From contig OZ038436.1 of assembly GCA_964036275.1 (NCBI GenBank), forward strand, positions 10,136,147 through 10,200,146: DNA of 64,000 nt. Direction: 5' to 3'. Position 1 is the first letter of the stretch, and every line of letters starts with the position of its first letter. A model generated the notes under the pieces. It ran no database searches, was not told the origin of the DNA, and was given only the letters and a program-made list of their open reading frames with translations. Shown piece by piece: positions 48,000 to 57,882 of the stretch. This stretch comes from Litoditis marina (taxonomy: Eukaryota > Nematoda > Chromadorea > Rhabditida > Rhabditidae). Both the position numbers and the translations under genes were made by a program.

Positions 48000-48076
48000 G
48001 TATATACTATTAGTCAACCGCACAGTCACGTGAAACATGTTCAACACAGCAGAACTCAGAAACGTGCAATGACAAT
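48000..48076. mobile_element. M1 TIR element, truncated
   Basis: TATATACTATTAGTCAACCG through AACTCAGAAACGTGCAATGA; the right half is missing. Confidence 0.7.
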
Positions 48077-48552
48077 ATAAACATATTTGGGAGTCGTATT
48101 TGATAACTGATAATTGTTTCATGGTTTCATACATGTAGGTAGTTAGGACCGGGAATGTCATAATTTATATCATCTTTGAATCATTTGGGGCATTCAAAAA
48201 CAAAGGCATGCCAAATGTTTGTTTTTCTGAAAATAGCCACCATTTCAGTAACAGTCAGTTGAATGTTTCGTGACTATCTTTTATATGGATGATTTCTTCT
48301 GGTTTGGTGCGCATAGTTCTTTCACCGTATTAGGAAAAAGTTGGTACACATTTGTTTGATTTCCCCAAAGTACATGAGCTCTGTGTAAAAGCAGCTCAGT
48401 GTAATAGGATATGCCAGAAAGCAATTACATTAATCATAATACACCACTAATCCATCCTAATTATAGAGGCATTCTGATTTAATTCTTTAAACTTTGGTCT
48501 CTGAAACTTGCAATTGCAACAAAGTTGAGCAATACTCTTTTTGGAACTTGAA

Positions 48553-48690
48553 CTATACTAGAAGTCAATTGAATATTCACGTGAAGCTGGCATTCTAATG
48601 AGACATCGTGCACTTTGTCATTGCACGTTCCTGAGTTCTGCTGTGTTTAACATGTTATACGTGACTGTGCCATTGACCACTCTTTTTGAA
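48553..48690. mobile_element. M1 TIR element, reverse orientation
   Basis: TATACTAGAAGTCAATTGAA at the left, then the core in complement (CTGAGTTCTGCTGTGTTTAA). It is followed 20 bases later by a plus-orientation copy. Confidence 0.82.
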
Positions 48691-48699
48691 ACTCAAACT

Positions 48700-48835
48700 A
48701 ACCTTTATACTGTAAGTCAATTGCAGAGTTGGCGTGAAGCAGGTTAAACACAGCAGAACTCTGGAACGAGCGATGCACGATTCCTCATTAGAATGTTAGC
48801 TTTACGTGGTTATTCAATTTACTTCTAGTATAGCT
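48700..48835. mobile_element. M1 TIR element, forward orientation
   Basis: TATACTGTAAGTCAATTGCA at the left and AATTTACTTCTAGTATA at the right. With the previous copy it forms a head-to-head pair. Confidence 0.82.
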
Positions 48836-49269
48836 TGTTTTATGCTGAAGGTTAGCAAAGTTCTGTACGATTTTCATGAATTCACAAACATCCATGTGCA
48901 AAAACACCCAATCAGGTTTTATCTTGACGAATTAAGTACACTACTTCGCGTTTCACACGTGATAACTCACGTAGTGTACATCAACATTCATGGCACGGTT
49001 TCGCCCTTCCTTTTTGAATACTTTTTTAATTTCGCTTTTTTCTAGACCCACACAATGCCAAAGAGCCTATTCACGTTAGTAATAGGGTCGCAGACACATT
49101 CAAGTCATCCATTTACGAGCGTTTACTGTAAGTAATGCTTAAAGTAACCATTACCCCCTTTTTGCTAATTGTACTATATTGTGAAGTGCTCATTTGCTCT
49201 TGAAATGTTCTTTCAACCCCACGCGTGATGATCTATAATAATGATTATAATTTGTTGGGTCTTAACTGC
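48836..49269. other. Intergenic, no gene seen
   Basis: A short plus-strand frame at 48806-49045 overlaps the M1 element and has no known motif. Confidence 0.4.
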
Positions 49270-49291
49270 AATTCTTCTCTCCCCCCCCCCC

Positions 49292-49355
<64 letters not shown>

Positions 49356-49625
49356 CCTCTCCTTCTCTTTCTCTATTCCTCGCGCTCTTCCTCCCGTTTC
49401 TCTCTCCCTCCCGTTTCTCTCTCTCCCTCCCTTTCTCTCTCCCCTCCCTTTCTCTCTCCCCTCCCTTTCTCTCTCCCCTCCCTTTCTCTCTCTCCCCCCC
49501 TCTCTCCCCCCCCTCTCTCCCCCCCCCCTCTCTCCCCCCTCCCTCTCTTTCTCTCTCCCTCTCTCTCCCCCCCCCCCTCTCTTTCTCTCTCCCTCTCTCT
49601 CCCCCCCTCCCTCCCTCTCTCTCTT
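49270..49625. repeat. CT/CCCT pyrimidine tract with poly-C runs
   Basis: An unbroken pyrimidine strand of about 350 bases apart from a few interruptions. Repeated CCCTCCCTTTCTCTCTC units at 49430-49495 and several runs of 7-9 C. Non-coding. Confidence 0.92.
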
Positions 49626-50094
49626 TGCAACTGCAAGTCGTAATTATTTTCCCACTCGCAGTACATTTAATTGCTGCCCCATTCGTATAGTAAATAAAGT
49701 AATAATGAAATGCTCGCCGGCAATTTATGGAATTTATTAATATGACATTCCCGTGAGCTTTTTAACCACTGCAAGCAAAATTGGTTTTTTTTCTGTGTTC
49801 CGAACTTGCTCCCAATTTCACGTATCTAACTCGTTTTCCTTGTTTTTTCGATTAGTTGAAAGTTGAATGACGAAATGAATTATGTTCAACGTGCCGCGAT
49901 TTAGTATACTTCATCCTAGAAATCTATCCAGATGGTTCCGTTTATAAACTGTAGTTTGTAGTCCAGTCACGTTTAGATCACTCCGTTTTCGGTTATCCAC
50001 CGTTTGGTTGGTCTCGATTAGCATCCATTCGGTTTGGTGAATTTTTTTTCGGTGGTCAGTTTAGTTCAGTAATTATTTGTTCGTTTAGTTTGAC

Positions 50095-50375
50095 TATGTG
50101 AAAAGCGTCTATTTTCGAAAATGAATCCTTTACTATTGTAGAAATTCACACGTGATACGAATTGACTCTATCAAAAGTGTATATTTTCGAAAACACCCTA
50201 TTTACTACTGTAGAAATCCATAACTGATTAGACTATACTCACATATATTTATTCACTTCACATATTCAGTACATTGTATGAAAATCGTATATTTTCGAAA
50301 ACACCTTATTTACTACTCTACAATTCCACATATGATTGGAATGGACTATATGAAAAGCGTACACTTTCGTGTAAT
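50095..50375. repeat. ~75-bp tandem repeat with GTATATTTTCGAAAACACC
   Basis: Three units and part of a fourth (starting about 50095, 50169, 50276, 50348). Each has AAA(A)GCGT-like, TTTTCGAAAA, CTACTGTAGAAAT and an ACACGTGAT/CATAACTGAT tail. One insertion lies between units 2 and 3. Confidence 0.82.
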
Positions 50376-50469
50376 GTGTACTGCAAACACCGTGCCGGGA
50401 AATTGAGTGAATGGCCTAATTAGCCACATGAAATGCGACTCAATTAGCCATAAACGGCCGAATATGCTG

Positions 50470-50880
50470 CCACCCGGGGGCTACTAAATGAGACTAACCG
50501 AATGGTTACTGAATAACGTTTTTGTTTTCTCAACTTACTTCCGTTCAACGTTTCATTCGGTGTTTCAACTAGTTAAAGCAACAAAAACTGCTTGAAAAGT
50601 TATGATCTTGAAATCTTATTTTGATCTTTTTCAATGTTCTCGACGTTAAATACTCACAATAAACCACAGAATGCACTAATCTGACTACAAATCACTCACG
50701 CGTATTTCCGTTCAACACTACCTCGTGTTTCAACTATTTCAACCAACAAAACGAATAAAAATTATGATTTTGAGAACCCATTTTTGTTATAAACAAGTTC
50801 ACTAAAGTTCCACCCCAGTGCTACGAAATGAGAGTAACCGAATGGTTATATAGTGTTTTTCATTACTACTGATACTCTTA
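50470..50880. repeat. ~340-bp imperfect direct duplication
   Basis: GCTACTAAATGAGACTAACC with CGAATGGTTA at 50481 recurs as GCTACGAAATGAGAGTAACC at 50820, and CCGTTCAAC with GTTTCAACTA recurs at 50540 and 50705. No gene is seen. A run of about 18 C lies at 51056-51072. Confidence 0.65.
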
Positions 50881-51575
50881 TAGTAAGAATACAATACTTT
50901 CAATGGCTTCCAGTTGATTAAAGCTTAAAAGTTCTGAATTCGTTTTTTATTCAGTCTTGTGTCTGGGAGTCATTCTGTCTAATTCAAAATTAGAATGCTA
51001 ATCTCGACCCACCACCAACCTTTATATTCCCTCAGTAGCATTGTTTTTCTGCTGTGCCCCCCCCCCCCCCCCTTTGACAGATGGTAATGCAGAGATGTGA
51101 ACACTTGAATAGGCAATAGCTTGATTGCTATTGCATTTGGCTAGCAAATTGATTTCTAGTAGTTTTACGTAAAAGTCACTTCAATGTTTCACGTGCGGTT
51201 ATAGTTTACGAAATTCATTTTTTTTAATATGGAAGGTACTCCAATGTTTCACGTAGTCGTTTTATGTAAAAACAACTTCACTAGGCTAATCGACCGGTCA
51301 TAAACGAAGTGCTTATGAAATAAATAGTTAGGCAAAAAATGTTAGACACATCACATTTTGAAGAAAGTTCAAAAAAGTGGCAAGTTGTTAACGTTTTTCA
51401 GCCGATTATTAGAATTACTTTTAATATACTATAATTTGATTTCATTCTCGTTTTACCAAATTCATATGTATGCTTATGTATCTTGATTATATAGTTTTTA
51501 ACCTTCTTTCCCTCTTTTTCACCGTTCCAATCCCACTCACACCTTCCTTGTCATGTTTCTTTTCTACGTGACTTG

Positions 51576-53298
51576 CACGTGGAACGTTTGTTCTTTTCGG
51601 ATATTTTGCCTAGCATATTTCTGAAAGCGAGCCAAACATGATGCAATTGATAACTTACTTCTGATGTCTCTCTTTCACGCAAACTTTCACGTGAACATGG
51701 GCTTAATTAGGTTATGAGGATTTTTCTTCTCACGTTTCTTCTTCACGTGAATTTTCACGTGAAAGGTGTGTTTTCTTAGAAAATAACTTGTTTATCGATT
51801 TTTAATTCCAGAAGCTTGTAAAAATGATGCAAATGATGGATTCGGCCTTCCGACCATACTACAAACCAATGATGTTCAATCACGTGACTACAAATGGAGA
51901 GGATCAGGAAGAACAGGGGTGAGACACGTTTTATCGATTAGTCGGCGTGGTTCACGTGTTTCACGTGTTCTAGTTTTGTACGCGATTCACGTGTTGGTTT
52001 ACTAGTTTACGTGTTTACGATGTTGAAGTGACGTTCGCCTAACACTGTTTCTTCTTCTAAAAACATGTGCTAGCTCTGTACATGTGTAGAAATCGATCTA
52101 TTCTGATGTGTTTATAGTTCAATCCCGTTGTACTTCACTCCAAATTTGAGACTTGTTTGGTGGAAGCATGGGAGACTACAACTCCTAAAACGGAAATCTC
52201 ATATTATCGACCTTAACTTGAACTACAACCTTTTAACTACAGAAACACTTTTTATTCTATTCCTCTTTTATTCTATTCTGTTATTCTGAAAATGTTTTTC
52301 GTATGTTCGATTTTTAGCAAATCGTATTCCGAGGATTCGCTTCTCTCTTCTTCTACACCTGGAAAAGAGAGAATTCGTCGGAAAAGAACCACTTTCACCC
52401 CGGAACAAGCGACTACTCTTGAAATGGTTAGTTCGACGAAAAACGTGTCAATCACGTGAAAGCGCGAGATTCACGTGTAAATTTGGTTCATTTCGCTCTA
52501 AAACAGCATTCAAGAAAGTAGAGATGAGCTAGTGGAAAAAGTGTTAGTAGCTCCAGTGTAGATCATATACGGTTAGTTATATTGTTCAGTTGCGTTAAAC
52601 GTTGAACTCTGGAGTATTTTGAAAAATTAGTGATTAAGGGGAGGCTGTAAATTTTGTCAATACACCGAATGAGTTTATTGCCTTATGAAGTTTTGCAGTT
52701 TCTCAATATTTCCGTTCGTATTAATGTAATCACGTGAATGAGCGTGAGAATCACGCGAAAGAACGTGAGTAACGTGTATATTTCGTTTATTTGATCCTCT
52801 CGTAATAATGTTTCGTAATAATCCTGCACCTGCTCGGCTATGAACACAATTCCAGGTGGTAGTAGTCTTTTATACGCAATCAAGGATATTGCCATTGAAA
52901 TGCTCCAAATTAGTCTCAGCGGGGAAATTAGTATAGAATCGTCTGATCCTTTGCACCCAATTTAAATTCAGAGACTTAATTGGAACCGAGAATCCATGAA
53001 AGAACTAGCAAAAAAAAACAAAAAAAATAGCATTTCACGGTGACGGTTTATGTGTTTTGAATGTTTCACGTGGGGTATTAATAAGAGCTCGACATTCTGC
53101 AGTTAATACTTGGATCAGATATTTCTCGAAGATTACATTCGTTCTACTTAGTTCTTGAGAACCTCTCTCATCAAATGGGTCAAGTTTTTACAACACTAAT
53201 AATCTAGTAACAGTTTATAAAGCTTGAAAGTGGTAGACTAGTGGAACAATTTGAACGCAGTTTTTGACTATACGGACTAAACACATGCTTCTCACGTG
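51576..53298. promoter_or_regulatory. Dense CACGTG (E-box) cluster at the homeobox gene
   Basis: Perfect CACGTG starts at 51576, 51688, 51744, 51756, 51881, 51953, 51962, 51988, 52453, 52472, 52731, 53067 and 53293: thirteen in about 1.7 kb, against less than one expected by chance. Many sit in TTCACGTGAA. They span the region before exon 1, exon 1 itself and introns 1 and 2. CACGTG is the core site of several bHLH factors. Whether these are binding sites or a decayed simple repeat is unknown. Confidence 0.6.
51801..51823 (+). promoter_or_regulatory. Probable trans-splice acceptor of the homeobox gene
   Basis: TTTTTAATTCCAG ends at 51811, 12 bases before the first ATG, which suggests spliced-leader addition or the end of a non-coding first exon. 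Confidence 0.55.
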
Positions 53299-54639
53299 AC
53301 TATGAATTCCACTTGTAAAGTTCACGTTTTTCAGGAATACGTGCACGACCGCTACATGGACCGCAGCAAGCGCATGATTCTGGCCGATCGACTGTCGTTG
53401 AACGAAAATCAGGTGAAAACGTGGTTCCAGAACAGACGCGCAAAGGACAAGAAGGAGGGAAAGAAGATGGAGGACCCGAATAGGTACCATTTTGGTTCTT
53501 GGGGGGGGGCATACTTCACCAAAGTTTGTTATATTCAACCTAGTCTGTATAGCAAAACTGTTTCGATGCATTACTCACCTTCCATACTGTTATCAACGGA
53601 GTCGTGTTTTTTATATCGTGCCAGAGTTTTTGTTTCAAATGACGTCCGACCCGATTGTTTAAATAAAACAAACAGAGAACAATCGTATGTGAACTTTTTC
53701 TCTGAAGACATATCATTTACTAGTTGATCAAAATTGAAAAGTTTTCCCAGATCTCTCGAGTCGGCCTCCTGCTCTACTGCAGAATCGACGCCAATGAACT
53801 CGAATGCCAAGAGACTATCCACAGAAAGCCCAAACTCGGTTAGTTCATCAATGAACCGGGAGCCAAATTTCTTTGAGATTTGCTGTTTTGAGTTTCAAAT
53901 TCTTCCCTAACCCATATGACACTCATCAATACTTACCAGATTCTATAGTTAAACCACATCAATACTAACCAGATTCTATAGTTAAAGTTTTTAGTTGACG
54001 TAAGCGTAGTTTGATGTTTCATGCAGTGTACAAGTGTGGTTTTCAGACATCGATTCCGTTTCGGTGATCGCAAGACATACAAAAGTCGCCCTTCTGCACA
54101 CTAGTTTACACACAGACAAACAACATTTCTGCCTGTGTTGTAGTTCTGTTGCGCGTGAAAGGTTAATTTTGAGGAGGTTTCTGAATTATGTGCGAAAAAC
54201 TATGATTGAAATGCAACTTTCGTTTCCTCCCTAACTATCCTTCTTTCAGTCGTCGCATCATTCCGGCAGCACGTCCGCGCTGGTCGCGGCTCTCAACTCG
54301 CCGGCACCCTCGCGGCAGACGTCGCCCGCAGAGCTGCCGCCCACGCCGCCCTGTCACACGGAGCCGTCGCCGCCGCCGACCGCGGCCGTGTCCGCCGCCG
54401 GCATGTTGCCGACCGCCGCGCTGCTGGGCGGCGTGTCCTACGCGGACTACCTATCCTCCTTCGGCATCAACCCCCTGGCCTCCATAACTACCCCCACCCC
54501 TTATCCCTCCGTTTATGATCTATATGCCAACTACAATGAACTTCAGTCTCAGCAGGGTAAACCGGCTGTTTTGACCTCCATGCTCGACCCCTCGTTCTTC
54601 GCAATGCCAACCCAAAATAGGGACCTGGCTCAGTTGTAA
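51824..54639 (+). CDS. Homeobox transcription factor, five exons (possible ceh-62 ortholog)
   Basis: Exons: 51824-51918, 52318-52426, 53335-53483, 53751-53838, 54250-54639. All joins are GT-AG and phase-consistent, giving 276 residues. Residues 51-110 form a standard 60-residue homeodomain: Arg5 and Phe8 in RRKRTTFTPEQ, Leu16, then WFQNRRAKDK with Trp48, Gln50 and Asn51. The intron at 52427 splits it after position 18. The N-terminus is short and Met-rich (MMQMMDSAF). The C-terminal half is Ser/Pro/Ala-rich, ending in a Tyr-rich segment (PYPSVYDLYANYNELQ), a plausible activation region. Q50 homeodomains bind TAAT-type DNA in the nucleus. The RRAKDK ending and lack of paired, LIM or POU domain leave the subfamily open. 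From memory, ceh-62 neighbours cdl-1 in C. elegans, so synteny suggests ceh-62; I have not verified this. Exon 5's first half is strikingly GC-rich compared with its surroundings. Confidence 0.93.
53936..54046. mobile_element. AACCACA-type MITE in homeobox intron 4, plus tandem repeat
   Basis: AAACCACATC near 53951 and ACAAGTGTGGTTTT near 54034 are inverted ends; inside is TTGACGTAAGCGTAGTTTGA. ACCAGATTCTATAGTTAAA also occurs twice in tandem (53935 and 53969). Related copies: 54668-54753 and 57069-57158. Confidence 0.6.
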
Positions 54640-54667
54640 GCGTTTGCATACTGACCGATTCTAGCAT

Positions 54668-54753
54668 ATAACCACATTTTAGGCTGAAATCACACTTATT
54701 TGAAGTTAGCACAGTTTGGTGTTTCATGGGGTGTACAACTAAAGTGTGGTTTG
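54668..54753. mobile_element. AACCACA-type MITE in homeobox 3' region
   Basis: ATAACCACATTTTAG at the left and AAAGTGTGGTTTG at the right. It lies 30 bases after the stop codon, so it is probably transcribed as part of the 3' UTR. Confidence 0.7.
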
Positions 54754-56357
54754 CTAATATTGGTACGGCAAATTGTTCCAAGTTTTGATTAACAAGCTTC
54801 TCTTCATGTTGAATGAAAGCCTAATGTATAGTCAATTAACATCATTTTCTAAACTATAAAACTGTATAAAATCTGTCTGGTTGTGATCAAATATGCTTTT
54901 AGATGTATCGAACGTCACTGAATTCTCTCTGAAATTGATTACAACTACACAGTCTTAGATAGTTTTTCTCTAATTTAGTTGAAGTATTGATGTTTAAATT
55001 AACTGCATTAACACTAGCAAAGTACTATCCTTCACTCGATCTCACATGATGAAATGTTGTATTTTCTAACCTGCGTAACCTACTTGTACACACTCTCTCG
55101 TTCATGGAATAGTTAGCGTGTGTTAGAGAGCGTGTAATATGAGAGAGGCAGCAAAATCCAAAACGATGTGTTTACCATGATGTTTGTACTTGATTTCGCT
55201 CTTTCCTACCGTACATACTGTATATTGTTAACACATTGACTATATCTTGTTTGCTATTACTGTACTATCTCTCTCCGACTCATCCCGAGTGATTTAGCTG
55301 AATGAATACTTATTTCGAGTTTTCGAATTAAATAAAAAAGGAGAATGAGATTCACCTTAGTATTTAATTTCACCGTTGAGTTCTGCATTACTCACTGAAG
55401 GTTTCGTGGAAATGAGTTCTAATTCCGAAAAGTTGTAAAAGTTTGTATTAGGATACATACACAACAAAATAGTTAATAATTAAGTTGAGTTTAGGACGCT
55501 ACTTTAATTTTACTCAGAGATCTTATTCTGCTATTTTAGCTTACACAAAAGTGGTGCAATGAAAATGCGCGTTCATAACGCGGTTCTGTGTTGTATAGGT
55601 TGTATTTAATACTCAATACGAGGAAATATTGCTAAACTGATATTTTTGCTAGTGAACAAAATTCAAATGGATAAGAGAAGGAAAGCTAGTCTTTGAGCAC
55701 ATATATCTAATTATATAACTGAAGTTTGTGAAATTCATCGACTGAATGAGTCACAAAAAGTGATAAAGTACATTGCCATGAATCGTTTTATCGATGTTGA
55801 AGTATTTGAAGAGATCAGTTTACGATAATATGAATTCTCCACGTCCTATCTTCTTATGAACCTCGGCATGTTGTGATATGTACTGTTTGTTTTCTAGTTA
55901 GACCAAACACGAGGTATCATGATGATTGATTTAGTGCTGACGTTTCGGCGGGTTCGTCGTTTTGAGAGCCTAAAATCAGTGAACAAACTACGAAAATTCA
56001 ATACATTCGCGCCGGAATTTCACTAAAAAGCACTCCAAATGGTACAGAGAGAGAGAGTGAATGAAATAGTCTGAATGGCTCGAGGATTTCAAATCTGAAA
56101 ACAATTAGCCCATTGTATTCCAATGTTCTTTGACCTCACAAAATTAAAATCAGAAAAATTTGCATACTGTCAACAAATAGAGACGCAAGCATAATAATTT
56201 TCAGTGTGATAGAATCAAGCTCGCCTACTTAGTATTTATCAAAAACTAATTTTCTAGTCTGAACTTATATCGTGATAGTTACTGAGATATGGTGAACGTG
56301 ATTCAACATGCATTAGTCCAGCAGGAATGTGGTTCACGTGAAAGTAACCACGTATAT
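54754..56357. other. 3' flank of the homeobox gene
   Basis: No further gene. A possible poly(A) signal is noted separately. The remainder is AT-rich without repeats of note. Confidence 0.45.
55331..55336 (+). terminator. Possible poly(A) signal AATAAA
   Basis: AATAAA lies about 690 bases after the homeobox stop codon in GAATTAAATAAAAAAGG. Distal for a nematode 3' UTR, so uncertain. Confidence 0.3.
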
Positions 56358-56483
56358 TGGAAGTAAACTAAATAGTCACGTAAATTTAGCATTCTCGTGA
56401 GATATGATGCACTTTTTCATTGCACTTTTCTGATTTCTGCTGTGTGACATGCTTCACATGCTGTGCAAATGACTAACACTATA
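56358..56483. mobile_element. M1 TIR element, reverse orientation, diverged
   Basis: AGTAAACTAAATAGTCACGT at the left and the complement core TTTCTGATTTCTGCTGTGTG. Confidence 0.6.
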
Positions 56484-56943
56484 AATCATGTGAAAGCAGA
56501 CACGTGATTTGATCCAAATTGATAATTTGTCGTAGAAAAGTTTATGAGGATTGATTGATAAAGTTCGGTAATTTTCGATCACGATCTGTGAAAAAGTTTG
56601 TTGTTTTTAGGTTTTCATAGGCTTTTAGCTGTTTTTTTTTCTCATTGGTTTTCTCGAAGTTGTTGCACACAGTTTGCTAAGCAATGCTCGTGAGTGAACA
56701 CGGATTTGAAAATAACGAGTGAGATTCTCTTTTCGAAGAAGCAATTGTTAGCGCGGCCCAGTGTTGCACAGACTATACTTAGGCGAGGAACACCACCATC
56801 AATCGTTTCTTCTTTCGTTCAAAAGTTACGTCACAAAAACACCGAGAAAGATAATAGTTGCATGTGAATATTTTCTCTCCGAGAAATATATATTAACTGT
56901 TGGGATAGTTTTGATTCACCAAATTTTATCGATTTCTTTCCAG

Positions 56944-57025
56944 GTCTCTCGAGTCGGAATCCTGCTTCACAATGGAATGGATGCCAATGAGTTCCAATGC
57001 CAAGAGTAAGCTTTTCAATAGCTAA
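56944..57025 (+). pseudogene. Stray duplicate of homeobox exon 4
   Basis: GTCTCTCGAGTCGGAATCCT through ATGCCAATGAGTTCCAATGC closely matches exon 4 (53751-53813) and has its own acceptor TTTCTTTCCAG. Joined after exon 3 it is in frame (RSLESESCFTMEWMPMSSNA) and reaches a stop at 57023. It lies about 2.3 kb downstream of the gene's stop codon. Either a partial tandem duplication or an alternative last exon; the donor of the original exon is not conserved here. Confidence 0.75.
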
Positions 57026-57068
57026 GTTGTAAGTTTTTCAATATATTACCCGTATCAAGGGTTATACC

Positions 57069-57158
57069 TCAAACCACATTTTAGACCCAAAAAGTCTTTT
57101 TGTTGACGTGAGCGCTGTTTAGTGTACCATGCGTATATATAAGTAAAATGTGGTTTGA
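57069..57158. mobile_element. 90-bp MITE with perfect 15-bp TIRs
   Basis: TCAAACCACATTTTA at 57069-57083 is the exact complement of 57144-57158. The interior has TTGACGTGAGCGCTGTTTAG. It sits just after the exon 4 duplicate, as a related copy sits after the real exon 4, so it may have been copied along with it. Confidence 0.9.
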
Positions 57159-57660
57159 AAAAATCAGTTTCTAAATAAATTCTTTCACGTTAATAAGCTT
57201 CTAATTGTAGCAGAGTATCTAAGCGGCAGCGTAGAAATCTCTCAAAAAACTGAAAAAAAATTCATCTCGTGAGCCATATACCACGAGCTTCTGATGATAT
57301 TCTATTGATTGCTATGCTACTTGATAGCTCACGGGTAGCTCATGAGGTATCTCATGAGAAACTTATGACATTTTCCTACGTCATATCGCGTTATTACTCC
57401 AGCTCCTCGCCGGATTTGGTGGCGACATGGAATAAAACGTAAAAATAAAACAACAAAAACGCCAACTTGAAAGCTTTATCATGAATTGACTTGCTATATC
57501 GTGATATTATTTCATATAGAACGTGTGTAAGAGGACTAACATCGTTCTTTTCCTTGATACATGTAATTTTATTGATGGAAGTCCGTGCTATTTGATATTT
57601 CTCCAATATATGTGTGGCGTCCCAGCCAAGTGGTCAACCATTTCGTAGCACCTTTGACGA
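57159..57660. other. Intergenic, no gene seen
   Basis: No supported coding frame. TAGCTCATGAGGTATCTCATG is locally repetitive and palindromic. Confidence 0.4.
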
Positions 57661-57735
57661 GAGAGTGTGCAGGTCAGAGAGACGCAGCTGTCTGCGCCCT
57701 CGTTGATCTACATGCTCTCTCGCTTTTGTAGCTGG
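57661..57735. repeat. Palindromic-family fragment
   Basis: GAGAGTGTGCAGGTCAGAGAG and CATGCTCTCTCGCTTTTGTAG are the complement of pieces seen at 37735-37785 and at 26400-26425, 36490-36515 and 37330-37355. Confidence 0.65.
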
Positions 57736-57882
57736 CCAATCGTCCCGAACTGGCGTTAATCGTTCTGAGCATCCCTCAATCGATCGAGCTCTTTGCGGTC
57801 TTTCTTGGGACAATTACGACTATTGCTTGGATTGTAACTGTAATCTAATCTAAGCTGTAATCAAATTGTAGTCTAGTTCCAG

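Noticed and set aside
44550..49740. Ser/Pro/Leu-rich and Arg/Glu-rich frames
   Set aside because: All lie in CT-dinucleotide or C-rich tracts; no domain, splice or start context.
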